NCBI RefSeq assembly: GCF_027943945.1
Contig: NZ_AP027141.1
Location: forward strand, 1,860,001 to 1,924,000
Reading direction: 5' to 3'
Length of the DNA: 64,000 bases
Source of the DNA: Microbacterium terricola
Lineage (GTDB): Bacteria > Actinomycetota > Actinomycetes > Actinomycetales > Microbacteriaceae
Below are positions 7,823-17,997 of this stretch, piece after piece. A program made the translations under genes and the position numbers. The notes under the pieces were generated by a model. That model was not told where the DNA came from and made no database searches. It saw only the letters and a program-made list of their open reading frames with translations. The number at the start of each line of letters is the position of its first letter. Within the stretch, counting starts at the first letter, position 1.

Positions 7823-8314
7823 TCAGTCCGCCTCGCCGGACACGGTCTCGGCCAGGCCCGCGGCCGTCACCGAGCGCACCAGCTGCGCCATCCAGTCGGT
7901 GTGCGTCGCCTCGACGTCCTCGCTGACCGGCGCCTCCTCCTGCGGGGTGGCGGACGCCGGCAGGTCGTTGTCGACGAGATAGACCACTTCGCCCGGCTGC
8001 ACGTAGTACAGCCGCTCCCGCGCCTGCGTGGTGATGTACGCGGGGTCGCTCCAGCGATCGCGCTGCGCCCGGAGCGCGGCGACCTCGTCGTTCGCGAGCT
8101 GCACCGACTCCTCGAGCGCGGCGACCTTCTGGCGCTGATCGATGTACGTGCCGATCGTGGGCACCAGCACGAACGCGGCGAGCACGACGAGGCCGAGCAT
8201 GATGACCATGAACCCGGAGAGCCGGATGCCGCCGAGCCACCCGCGCACGTCCACGCGCCCGCGCACCGCGCGCGTCCCGCGGGCACGGGAAGGGGGAGCC
8301 GTCGTGTCGCTCAC
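7823..8314 (-). CDS. FtsB/DivIC-like septum formation initiator
   Basis: This 163-residue bitopic membrane protein has a basic cytoplasmic N-terminus, one transmembrane helix (about 32-55) and an extracytoplasmic coiled coil (about 58-90, IDQRQKVAALEESVQLANDE). The DivIC/FtsB signature follows as DPAYITTQARERLYYVQPGE. These proteins join FtsL and FtsQ in the division complex. The C-terminal 50 residues are acidic and low in complexity. The gene follows eno by 22 bp, the usual actinobacterial order, and the GTG start has a GAGGGGGAG Shine-Dalgarno sequence. Confidence 0.88.
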   Translation of the reverse strand: MSDTTAPPSRARGTRAVRGRVDVRGWLGGIRLSGFMVIMLGLVVLAAFVLVPTIGTYIDQRQKVAALEESVQLANDEVAALRAQRDRWSDPAYITTQARERLYYVQPGEVVYLVDNDLPASATPQEEAPVSEDVEATHTDWMAQLVRSVTAAGLAETVSGEAD

Positions 8315-8336
8315 GGCTCCCCCTCTCGATCGTGCG

Positions 8337-9671
<1,335 letters not shown>

Positions 9672-9731
9672 TCATCGGTCCGAGCCCGAGTCTAGTGATC
9701 AGGATGCCGTCGCCACAGGTCCCCTCGCCTG

Positions 9732-10400
9732 TCAGACGACGATGGCGACCGCGACGCCGTCCCATCCCTTCGCGTCGAGCGTCTGCAGGGCGGTGGCGTC
9801 GAACCGCGGGTCGGCGCCGAGCATCTGCAGCCCGGCGCGCGTGCCATCCACCTGCGAGCTGCCGGTGTCCGCGTGGGCGACCTGACCGCCCCTGCCGATG
9901 TTGTCGACGACCACGACCGTGCCGGGGTGGCCGAGCCGGGCCGCCCAGTCGAGGTAGATGGTGTTGGACTCCTTGTCGGCGTCGATGAAGACGAGGTCGA
10001 AGGGCTCGCCGCCCTCGAGGGTCGGCAGGACATCGGCGCCGCGGCCGACGAGGATCTCGACCTTGTCCCCCACGCCCGCCCGCTCGAGGTTGGCGCGGGC
10101 GATCGCGGCGTTGCGCCCCTCGGCCTCGATGGTCACGACCCGCCCGTCCGCCGGCAGGCCGCGGGCCATCCAGATCGTGGAGTAGGCGCCGAGGGTGCCG
10201 ATCTCGAGCACCCGTCGGGCGCCGCTGATCCGTGCCAGCAGATGCAGGAACTTGCCATTCAGCGGCGCCACCTCGATCGGCGGCAGCCCGGCGGCGTTCT
10301 GCTCGGCCAGCGCGCGCTCGAGATCGCTGTCGTGGCCGACGAGGGTCTCGGCGAGGTAGCTGTCGACGGCCGCCCAGGCCGCGGGGGTGGGATCGCTCAT
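9732..10400 (-). CDS. Class I SAM-dependent O-methyltransferase (YrrM/caffeoyl-CoA family)
   Basis: This 222-residue protein carries the Methyltransf_3 fold: a SAM-binding motif at VLEIGTLGAYSTIWMARGLP, an acidic ribose contact VVTIEAE, a metal/substrate Asp in DLVFIDADKE, and VVVVDNIGRGG, which is typical of catechol-type O-methyltransferases. Such enzymes methylate hydroxyl groups of small aromatic or tRNA substrates in a divalent-metal-dependent way; the substrate here is not known. The gene diverges from the DUF4442 gene across a gap of 101 bp, which must carry both promoters. Confidence 0.85.
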   Translation of the reverse strand: MSDPTPAAWAAVDSYLAETLVGHDSDLERALAEQNAAGLPPIEVAPLNGKFLHLLARISGARRVLEIGTLGAYSTIWMARGLPADGRVVTIEAEGRNAAIARANLERAGVGDKVEILVGRGADVLPTLEGGEPFDLVFIDADKESNTIYLDWAARLGHPGTVVVVDNIGRGGQVAHADTGSSQVDGTRAGLQMLGADPRFDATALQTLDAKGWDGVAVAIVV

Positions 10401-10490
10401 GTGGTCAGCCAACCGCCTCGGACGCCCGGTCGCAACGGTGCATTGTGGGTCTTCGACCATCGATGTGCGCAGCATCCGTCTCCTCCGGCA

Positions 10491-10496
10491 CACTCT
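10491..10496 (+). promoter_or_regulatory. Possible -10 box before the DUF4442 gene
   Basis: CACTCT lies five bases before the ATG at 10502. It is a weak match to TANNNT, but its position fits the leaderless pattern of this window. Confidence 0.3.
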
Positions 10497-10501
10497 CGGT
10501 C

Positions 10502-10975
10502 ATGCAGATCACCCCCCGACGCCTGGCCATCGGCATGAGCCTGTGGGCGCCGAACCTGTTCAGCGGCATCCGCATCAGGCGGTTCTCGGACGACTGGACG
10601 CGCGCCACCGTCGAGCTGCACGTCAACCGGATCACCCGCAACTACGTGAAGACGGCGTTCGGCGGATCGATGTCGGCGATGACCGATCCGTACTTCTTCA
10701 TGCTGGTGATGCACCAGCTCGGCCGCGACTACGTGGTGTGGGACACGCGCGGCGAGATCGAGTTCGTCAAACCGGGGAGCGGCGTGCTCACCGCGCAGTT
10801 CCACGTGCCGCCGGAGAAGGCGGCCGAGCTGCGCGAGCGCGCCCGCGGCGGCGCGAAGGTGCTCGAGTGGTTCGAGACCGAGATCACCGATGCCGCCGGC
10901 GACGTCGTCGCGCGGGTGCGCCGCGAGGTGTACGTGCGCGAGAAGAAGCGCGTCACCTCGTCGACGGCAGGCTGA
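10502..10975 (+). CDS. DUF4442 hotdog-fold putative thioesterase
   Basis: This 157-residue protein fits the DUF4442 family, which adopts the hotdog fold of acyl-CoA thioesterases. Typical features are a long N-terminal helix (RLAIGMSLWAPNLFSGIRI), the N-Y-x-KTAFGGSMSAMTDP segment around the putative active-site helix, and the C-terminal strand VVARVRREVYV. No catalytic residue is certain and the acyl substrate is unknown. It is a single-gene unit diverging from the O-methyltransferase and converging with hisS. Confidence 0.75.
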   Translation: MQITPRRLAIGMSLWAPNLFSGIRIRRFSDDWTRATVELHVNRITRNYVKTAFGGSMSAMTDPYFFMLVMHQLGRDYVVWDTRGEIEFVKPGSGVLTAQFHVPPEKAAELRERARGGAKVLEWFETEITDAAGDVVARVRREVYVREKKRVTSSTAG

Positions 10976-10999
10976 TCCCGCGGGTTCCCGGCAGCGGCG

Positions 11000-12286
11000 T
11001 CAGGCGAGCGGCTTGATCTCCAGGTCGGCGAGTGCCGCGCCTGCCGTCACGGTCGCGAACGACGTGTACCCGTCGGCGGCCGATCGCTCGAGCAGCGCCT
11101 TGAGGTTCTTGGTGCGCTGCTCGAGGCGCACGCGGGCGCCATCCGCGAGGAGCCCGGCCTTGATCGCCAGGAGCTCCCCCAGGGGCACGTCGCGATCGTG
11201 GACGAGCACGATCGCGCTGGCGGCTGCGGCGTCACCGTCCGCGATGAGGTCGACGATGCGCTCGAAGCCGATCGAGAAGCCGACGGCCGGCACGTCCTGG
11301 CCGAGGAAGCGGCCGATCATGCCGTCGTAGCGGCCGCCGCCGCCGAGCGAGTAGTCGACGCTCGGGTGCGCCAGCTCGAAGATCGTGCCCGTGTAGTAGC
11401 CCATGCCGCGGACGAGGAAGGGGTCGAAGACGAGCGGAACGTCGCCGTCGCCGCTGCGCGCTGCCGCCACCGCCTCGCCGATGCCGACGAGGTGTCCGAC
11501 GACCTCGTCGGGTGCGCCCTCGGGGAGCGCCTTGCGGATCTGCCGCTCGCCGTACGGGTGGTACTCGAGGGTCTGCGGCCGGGTCAGGAACGCCTCGAAC
11601 GCATCGACGGCGGTCGGAGTCGTCCCGCGACCGCGCAGCTCCGCGGCGACGCCGGCGGGCCCGATCTTGTCGAGCTTGTCGATCGTGATGAGCACGCCCG
11701 GCTTCTCGTCGTCCGTGAAGCCGAAGCTCGCCAGCATCCACTCGAGGACGCGGCGGTCGTTCACGCGCACGGAGCCTCCGTCGAGGCCGAGCGCGTCGAC
11801 CGTGTCGAGCGTGGCGACGATCAGCTCGGCCTCGGCGCGCGCCGATCCGTCGCCGATGATGTCGATGTCGCACTGCACGAACTGGCGGTAGCGGCCCTTC
11901 TGCGGGCGCTCGGCGCGCCACACCGGTGCGATCTGGATCGAGCGGAAGACGGACGGCAGCTCGCCGCGGTGGCTCGCGTAGAACCGCGCGAGCGGCACCG
12001 TGAGGTCGTAGCGCAGGCCGAGGTCGGCGAGCGCGGCAGGGTCGTCGGCGCCCGCCCGGATCGCGTCGGCGTCGAGACCGCGCTTGAGCACGTTGTACGC
12101 GAGCTTCTCGTTGTCGCCGCCGATGCCTGCGTGCAGGCGGGAGTACTCCTCGACGACCGGTGTCTCGATCTCGTCGAACCCGTGGGCGCGGTAGCGCTCG
12201 CGGATGACGGCGAGCACGCGCTCGCGGCGGGCCTTGTCGGCGGGGAGGAAGTCGCGCATGCCGCGCGGCGGGTTCACGGATGCCAC
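11000..12286 (-). CDS. hisS: Histidyl-tRNA synthetase
   Basis: This 428-residue class II synthetase charges tRNA-His. The N-terminal PPRGMRDFLP, motif 2 around APVWRAERPQKGRYRQFVQCD, the histidine-binding segment RGMGYYTG and motif 3 in PAVGFSIGFERI are all present, followed by a C-terminal anticodon-binding domain. The start is GTG at 12286, right before the conserved N-terminus. AAGAAT lies 6 bp before this GTG (12293-12298), so a leaderless start is possible but the hexamer is weak. Confidence 0.95.
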   Translation of the reverse strand: MASVNPPRGMRDFLPADKARRERVLAVIRERYRAHGFDEIETPVVEEYSRLHAGIGGDNEKLAYNVLKRGLDADAIRAGADDPAALADLGLRYDLTVPLARFYASHRGELPSVFRSIQIAPVWRAERPQKGRYRQFVQCDIDIIGDGSARAEAELIVATLDTVDALGLDGGSVRVNDRRVLEWMLASFGFTDDEKPGVLITIDKLDKIGPAGVAAELRGRGTTPTAVDAFEAFLTRPQTLEYHPYGERQIRKALPEGAPDEVVGHLVGIGEAVAAARSGDGDVPLVFDPFLVRGMGYYTGTIFELAHPSVDYSLGGGGRYDGMIGRFLGQDVPAVGFSIGFERIVDLIADGDAAAASAIVLVHDRDVPLGELLAIKAGLLADGARVRLEQRTKNLKALLERSAADGYTSFATVTAGAALADLEIKPLA

Positions 12287-12346
12287 AGCACCATTCTTCC
12301 AGGTCGCGGTGGGCGCCCCGCAGTCGGCCCGGCCGCCGCGCGCCGA

Positions 12347-12414
12347 AACACCTGTTCTGGCGAGGGGAGGTGGTTTCAGGGCCACGTCGTCCTGTGCCCG
12401 CCGGAACAGGTGTT
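12347..12414. repeat. 16-nt inverted repeat containing two SOS-box-like palindromes
   Basis: Arms 12347-12362 (AACACCTGTTCTGGCG) and 12399-12414 match as inverted copies at 15 of 16 positions, separated by 36 bases. Each arm includes a dyad: GAAC-AGGT-GTTC at 12404-12415 is a perfect match to the GAAC-N4-GTTC core of actinobacterial LexA boxes, while the copy at 12346-12357 has one mismatch (AAAC). The element lies between the mazG stop and the hisS start in a 204-bp gap that also has a run of nine G (12447-12455). It may be a mazG terminator hairpin, a LexA site, or a dispersed repeat. Confidence 0.5.
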
Positions 12415-12490
12415 CTGGGCAGGCGGGGGTGCGTTGCGGGGCGGACGGGGGGGGGTGCGCTGCGGCGCGGACTCCGAGCCGGGGGCGGGA

Positions 12491-13143
12491 TCAGCCGGTG
12501 GGGCCCGATTCGGCCTGGCGGATGTCGGTCTGCAGCGTCCGCAGCCGCTCGCGGAGGGCGCGTTCGGCGTCCCACCCGCGGGCGCGCGCGGTGGCGACCA
12601 GCGCCAGGAGGGCGTCGCCGAGCTCGGCTTCGGACGCGGGCCCGGGCGACGTGCCGCGCTCCGCGTCGACGGGACTTCCCACCTGGGCCGCCTTGCCGAC
12701 GAGCTTCTGCGCGAGCGCGAGCGACGGCATCCGCTCGCTCACTCCGTCGAGCACACTCGTGCGGGTGTGCTTCTCGGCCGCCTTGGCCGCGTTCCACAGC
12801 ACCAGCACCTGCTCGGGCGTCTCGGCGGTCTCACCGGCGAACACATGCGGATGCCGTCGCACCATCTTCTCGGTCAGCCCGCGGGCGACGTCGTCGATGT
12901 CGAACGGGTCGTCCGGGTCGCGCGAGGCGATCTCGGCGTGGAACAGCACCTGCCAGAGCAGGTCGCCGAGCTCCTCGCGCAGCTCAGCGCGGGGTCCCTC
13001 CTCGACCGCGTCGATCAGCTCGGCGCTCTCCTCGATGAGGTAGGGCACGAGGTCGCGGTGCGTGATCTGCTGCGACCAGACGCAGCGGTCGCGCACGGCC
13101 CTCATGGTGTCGGCGGCGCTGCGCAGCGGGTCGGCTGAATCGG

Positions 13144-13147
<4 letters not shown>
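12491..13147 (-). CDS. mazG: MazG nucleotide pyrophosphohydrolase
   Basis: This 218-residue protein is an all-alpha NTP pyrophosphatase that removes non-canonical or excess NTPs and dNTPs. The metal-binding core is clear: CVWSQQITHRDLVPYLIEE, ESAELIDAVEE and ELREELGDLLWQVLFHAEI, followed by FDIDDVARGLTEKMVRRHPHVF, typical of MazG. E. coli MazG (263 aa) has two such domains; this shorter form keeps one complete domain and a helical C-terminus, as other actinobacterial MazG proteins do. Its ATG overlaps the nhaA stop (ATGA), so it is translationally coupled to nhaA. Confidence 0.92.
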
Positions 13148-14289
<1,142 letters not shown>

Positions 14290-14413
14290 GGGGTACCGGC
14301 CTTTCGAGGAGTGCACAAATGGATGCCGACCAGACTTCCCGGCGCTCCTCGGGACCATCGTAACCATGCGTCTCGGGCGGCCCCGGTGTGACAGAGGCGT
14401 AACAACGCCGCGC

Positions 14414-14419
14414 TAGCGT
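14414..14419 (+). promoter_or_regulatory. Predicted -10 box of leaderless ppc promoter
   Basis: TAGCGT is followed by six bases (GGAGGG) and the ppc ATG. The GGAGGG looks like a Shine-Dalgarno sequence but is too close to the ATG to act normally, which favours a leaderless reading. Confidence 0.5.
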
Positions 14420-14425
14420 GGAGGG

Positions 14426-17089
14426 ATGCGTGAGCTCACCCAGACCGAAGTGATCGACCTCGTCGGCCGATTCGAGGCAGGCCAGGAGATCCCGAGCCCG
14501 ATGCGCTCGGATGTGCGGATGCTGGGCGGCCTGCTCGGCCGGGTCCTGCGCGAGAGCGGCTCGGCCGACCTGTACGACGACGTCGAGCGCCTGCGCGCGG
14601 CGACGATCCAGGCCTACACGGATGAGACGCCCGAGGCGTTCGAGCGCGCCGCGGCGATCGCGGACTCCTTCTCCGCCGCCCGCGCGGAGGAGGTCGCCCG
14701 CGCGTTCACGTGCTACTTCCACCTGGTGAACCTCGCCGAGGAGCACCAGCGCGTGCGCGTCCTGCGCGAGCGCGACGGCCGCCCCGACCGCGAGGACGCC
14801 ACCGACTCCGTCGCGGCCGCCTTCGTGCGCCTGGCCGCGGAGGTCGGCGACGACACGGCGCTGCGCCGCCTGCAGTCGCTGCGGTTCCATCCCGTCTTCA
14901 CAGCCCACCCGACCGAGGCCCGCCGGCGCGCGGTGTCCACCAGCATCCGGCGCCTCGCCGGCCTGCTCGACGAGTACGAGGCGTCGCTGCGCGGCGGCGC
15001 CGACCAGCGCCGCGCGGAGCGGCGGATGCTGGAGGAGATCGACACGCTGTGGCGCACGGCGCCGCTGCGGCCGGAGAAGCCCTCGCCCACCGACGAGGTG
15101 CGCGCGGTCATGGCGGTGTTCGACGAGACGCTCTACACCGCGATCCCGCACGTGTACCGGCGCGTGGACGACGCGCTGCAGGGTGTCGCGGCGGGCAGCC
15201 GCGAGCCGGTGGTGCGCCCCTTCGTGCGCATCGGCTCCTGGGTCGGCGGCGACCGTGACGGCAACCCGTTCGTGACGTCGTCGGTCACCCGCGCGGCAGC
15301 CGCGATCGCGAGCGAGCACGTGCTGCTGGGCCTCGAGCGCACGGCGCTGCGCATCGGCCGCGGACTCACCCTCGACGCCGACACGACCCCGCCGAGCGCG
15401 GCGCTGGTCGCGCTGTGGGACCGCCTCGCCGCCGAGGACGCGGATGCCGCGCGGGAGATCGCGCAGCGCTCGCCCGACGAGCACCACCGGCGACTGCTGC
15501 TGCTGATCGCCCGGAAGATCGGCGCGACCCGGGCGAGCGAGCAGGACCTCGCGTACGCCGACCCGGAGCACCTGCTGGCCGACCTGCGCGTCGTGCAGCA
15601 GTCGCTCGCACTGGCGGGCGCACCGCGCCAGGCGTACGGGCACCTGCAGCAGCTGATCTGGCAGGTGGAGACCTACGGCTTCCACCTCACCGAACTCGAG
15701 GTGCGCCAGCATTCCGCGGTGCACGCGAAGGTGCTCGCCGAGCTCGACTCCGGCGCCGCGCGCACGGAGCAGACCGAGGAGGTGCTCGAGGTGTTCCGCA
15801 CCATCGCGCACCTGCAGGCGCAGTACGGTCCGCGCGCCGCTGGTCGGTACATCGTGTCGTTCACGCAGTCGGCCGACGACCTCGCCGCGGTGCACCGGCT
15901 CGCCCGGCACGCCACCGGCGACGGCGTGCCGCCGGTGCTGGACGTCATCCCCCTCTTCGAGACCTTCGCCGACCTGCAGGCCGCGCCCGCGATCCTCGCC
16001 GAGATCGTCCAGCATCCCGAGTTCGCCGCGCGGCTGGAGGCCACGGGGCGGCGCCTGGAGGTCATGCTCGGCTACTCCGACTCGTCGAAGGACGTCGGAC
16101 CCGTCGCCGCGAACCTGGCGCTCTACGAGGCGCAGGCCCTGATCTCGGCCTGGGCGCTCGAGGAGGGCATCGAGCTCACCCTCTTCCACGGCCGCGGCGG
16201 CGCCCTCGGCCGCGGTGGCGGGCCGGCGAACTCCGCCGTCATGGCCCAGCCGCCCCACTCCGTCGACGGACGCTTCAAGCTCACCGAGCAGGGTGAGGTC
16301 ATCTTCGCCCGTTACGGCGACCCCGCGATCGCGATGCGCCACATCGATCAGGTGGCCGCCGCGGTGCTGCTCGCCTCGGCGCCCTCGGTCGAGAAGCGCA
16401 ACTCCGAGGCGGCGGAGCGGTACGCCGCGATGGCGGCGACGATGGACACCGCGTCGCGGGAGCGCTTCTTCTCCCTCGTGAAGGCGCCGGGCTTCGCCCC
16501 CTGGTTCGCGCGGGTCACCCCGATGGAGGAGATCGGCCTGCTCGCGCTCGGCTCGCGCCCTGCGCGGCGCGGGCTCTCGGTCGAATCGCTGGAGGACCTC
16601 CGCGCCATCCCGTGGGTGTTCGCCTGGTCGCAGGCCCGCATCAACCTGGCCGGCTGGTTCGGGCTGGGCACTGCCCTCGAGGCTGTCGGCGACGAGGAGA
16701 CCATCGCCCGCGCCTACGAGGAGTGGCCGCTCTTCCGCACCATGATCGACAACGTCGCCATGAGCCTCGCGAAGGCCGACGACCGGATCGCCCGGCGCTA
16801 CCTCGCCCTCGGCGACCGCGACGATCTCGCCGCGCTGGTGGTCGAGGAGATGGAGCTCACCCGCTCGTGGGTCATCCGCGCCACCGCGGGCACCGAGCTG
16901 CTCGGCGGCAAGCCGGTGCTGCAGCGGGCCGTGAAGATGCGCAGCCCGTACGTCGACGCCCTGTCGCTGCTGCAGCTGCGGGCGCTCCGGGCGCTGCGCG
17001 ACGAGTCGCACCCGGCGCCCGCGGATGCGCAGCGCCTGCTGCTGCTGTCGGTCAGCGGCGTGGCCGCCGGCCTGCAGAACACCGGGTGA
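14426..17089 (+). CDS. ppc: Phosphoenolpyruvate carboxylase
   Basis: This 887-residue enzyme makes oxaloacetate from PEP and bicarbonate to refill the TCA cycle. Signature motifs are FTAHPTEARRR with the catalytic histidine, GYSDSSKDVG, LFHGRGGALGRGGGP and the conserved C-terminal end LQNTG. Length and motif order match bacterial PEPC. It stands alone on the plus strand, divergent from nhaA, with the mini zinc-ribbon gene following after 47 bp. Confidence 0.97.
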   Translation: MRELTQTEVIDLVGRFEAGQEIPSPMRSDVRMLGGLLGRVLRESGSADLYDDVERLRAATIQAYTDETPEAFERAAAIADSFSAARAEEVARAFTCYFHLVNLAEEHQRVRVLRERDGRPDREDATDSVAAAFVRLAAEVGDDTALRRLQSLRFHPVFTAHPTEARRRAVSTSIRRLAGLLDEYEASLRGGADQRRAERRMLEEIDTLWRTAPLRPEKPSPTDEVRAVMAVFDETLYTAIPHVYRRVDDALQGVAAGSREPVVRPFVRIGSWVGGDRDGNPFVTSSVTRAAAAIASEHVLLGLERTALRIGRGLTLDADTTPPSAALVALWDRLAAEDADAAREIAQRSPDEHHRRLLLLIARKIGATRASEQDLAYADPEHLLADLRVVQQSLALAGAPRQAYGHLQQLIWQVETYGFHLTELEVRQHSAVHAKVLAELDSGAARTEQTEEVLEVFRTIAHLQAQYGPRAAGRYIVSFTQSADDLAAVHRLARHATGDGVPPVLDVIPLFETFADLQAAPAILAEIVQHPEFAARLEATGRRLEVMLGYSDSSKDVGPVAANLALYEAQALISAWALEEGIELTLFHGRGGALGRGGGPANSAVMAQPPHSVDGRFKLTEQGEVIFARYGDPAIAMRHIDQVAAAVLLASAPSVEKRNSEAAERYAAMAATMDTASRERFFSLVKAPGFAPWFARVTPMEEIGLLALGSRPARRGLSVESLEDLRAIPWVFAWSQARINLAGWFGLGTALEAVGDEETIARAYEEWPLFRTMIDNVAMSLAKADDRIARRYLALGDRDDLAALVVEEMELTRSWVIRATAGTELLGGKPVLQRAVKMRSPYVDALSLLQLRALRALRDESHPAPADAQRLLLLSVSGVAAGLQNTG

Positions 17090-17124
17090 CGCGCGTCGCT
17101 GCCGAGTGAGCGGCGGCCCGGGGT

Positions 17125-17130
17125 TACCGT
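17125..17130 (+). promoter_or_regulatory. Predicted -10 box before the 58-residue zinc-ribbon gene
   Basis: TACCGT precedes the ATG at 17137 by six bases, the same spacing as at lemA and ppc. It supports the small gene being real and transcribed without a leader. Confidence 0.45.
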
Positions 17131-17136
17131 GTCGGC

Positions 17137-17313
17137 ATGACACGATCCGTCGTCGTAGAGATGTGCCCCGGCTGCGGCTCGCTCGATGTCCGTGTCGTCG
17201 AGCCGCACTGGTTCGCGATCGACCTCGAGCGGCGCAGGGAGCTCGGACACGAGCAGGGGTGGGTCGACCGCCTCGAGTTCGGCTGCCGCGACTGCGGCCT
17301 GCTCTGGTCCTGA
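17137..17313 (+). CDS. Small zinc-ribbon-like protein, 58 residues
   Basis: This short gene encodes 58 residues with two CxxC pairs: CPGC at about 10-13 and CRDC at about 50-53. The spacing fits a zinc ribbon. The middle holds an aromatic, charged stretch (EPHWFAIDLERRRELGHE). I support it as a gene because it has the GC-rich third-codon pattern of its neighbours, starts six bases after a TACCGT box and ends 13 bp before the next gene. I do not recognise a named family; roles as a small nucleic-acid or protein-binding adaptor are only possibilities. Confidence 0.62.
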   Translation: MTRSVVVEMCPGCGSLDVRVVEPHWFAIDLERRRELGHEQGWVDRLEFGCRDCGLLWS

Positions 17314-17326
17314 CCCGCCGCGCCGG

Positions 17327-17926
17327 TCAGTCCACGCGCTCGTCGCGGGAGTGGCGCGCGAGGCTGCTGCCGTAGCGCTCGGTGAGCTGCACCATCAGGT
17401 CCGGTGTCTGCCGGTCGAGCCCGAACACGTAGCCGGGGAAGTCGAGGTCCTTCTGCAGCGCCCAGATCTCTTCGTGCCGGTCGGGTGAGAGCAGCTGAGC
17501 GGGGTCGCCGACCGCGACCCAGCCGATCGGGACGACCGACTCCGCAGGCAGCACCGTGCGCAGATGCACGACGGCGTTGATCCGCACCTCGCTGCGCTCC
17601 CCCACCCGTGCGCCGTTGAAGACCCGGGTGCCGGTCGCGAGGAAGACCTCCTCGCCGATGGTGGCGCCCGAGATGCTCGCCATCGGCCCGACCAGGGTGT
17701 GGTCTCCGATGTGCACCGGATGGGTCGCGCTCGCCCGGATGAGCGCGTTCTCCATCACGATGACGCTCGCGCCGAGCGTGATCGGGCCGCCCTCGGCGGT
17801 GATCACCGCGCCGTGCAGCACCTGGCAGTCTGCGCCGATCTCGACGTCGCCGCTGATGACGGCCGTGGGTGCGATCACCGCGTCGCGATGGATGCGGGGC
17901 CTCGCCCCGAGGTGCTGGAACTCCAC
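17327..17926 (-). CDS. Gamma-carbonic-anhydrase-like left-handed beta-helix protein
   Basis: This 199-residue protein is built of hexapeptide repeats (for example IHRDAVIAPTAVISGDVEIG, VIVMENALIRA, HIGDHTLVGPMASISG), the left-handed beta-helix of the gamma-CA/YrdA family. These trimers bind a metal between subunits through histidines; HPVHIGDH may supply some here, but the full three-histidine set is not certain, so carbonic anhydrase activity is not proven. I prefer GTG at 17926, preceded by AGGGAGG, over an upstream GTG at 17965. It converges with the zinc-ribbon gene and diverges from the permease. Confidence 0.78.
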   Translation of the reverse strand: MEFQHLGARPRIHRDAVIAPTAVISGDVEIGADCQVLHGAVITAEGGPITLGASVIVMENALIRASATHPVHIGDHTLVGPMASISGATIGEEVFLATGTRVFNGARVGERSEVRINAVVHLRTVLPAESVVPIGWVAVGDPAQLLSPDRHEEIWALQKDLDFPGYVFGLDRQTPDLMVQLTERYGSSLARHSRDERVD

Positions 17927-17985
17927 GCTGCCTCCCTCGAACGGTGCCAGCGTATCGCCGCGCACCCTCGGAGCGGCGGACCTGC

Positions 17986-17991
17986 CATCCT
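17986..17991 (+). promoter_or_regulatory. Predicted -10 box of leaderless permease promoter
   Basis: CATCCT is followed by six bases and the GTG start of the amino-acid permease at 17998. One base departs from TANNNT. Confidence 0.4.
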
Positions 17992-17997
17992 GGGTGC

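Noticed and set aside
12447..12455. Run of nine G as a phase-variation tract
   Set aside because: It is intergenic, 35 bp or more from the nearest gene end, and not in a recognisable promoter spacer.
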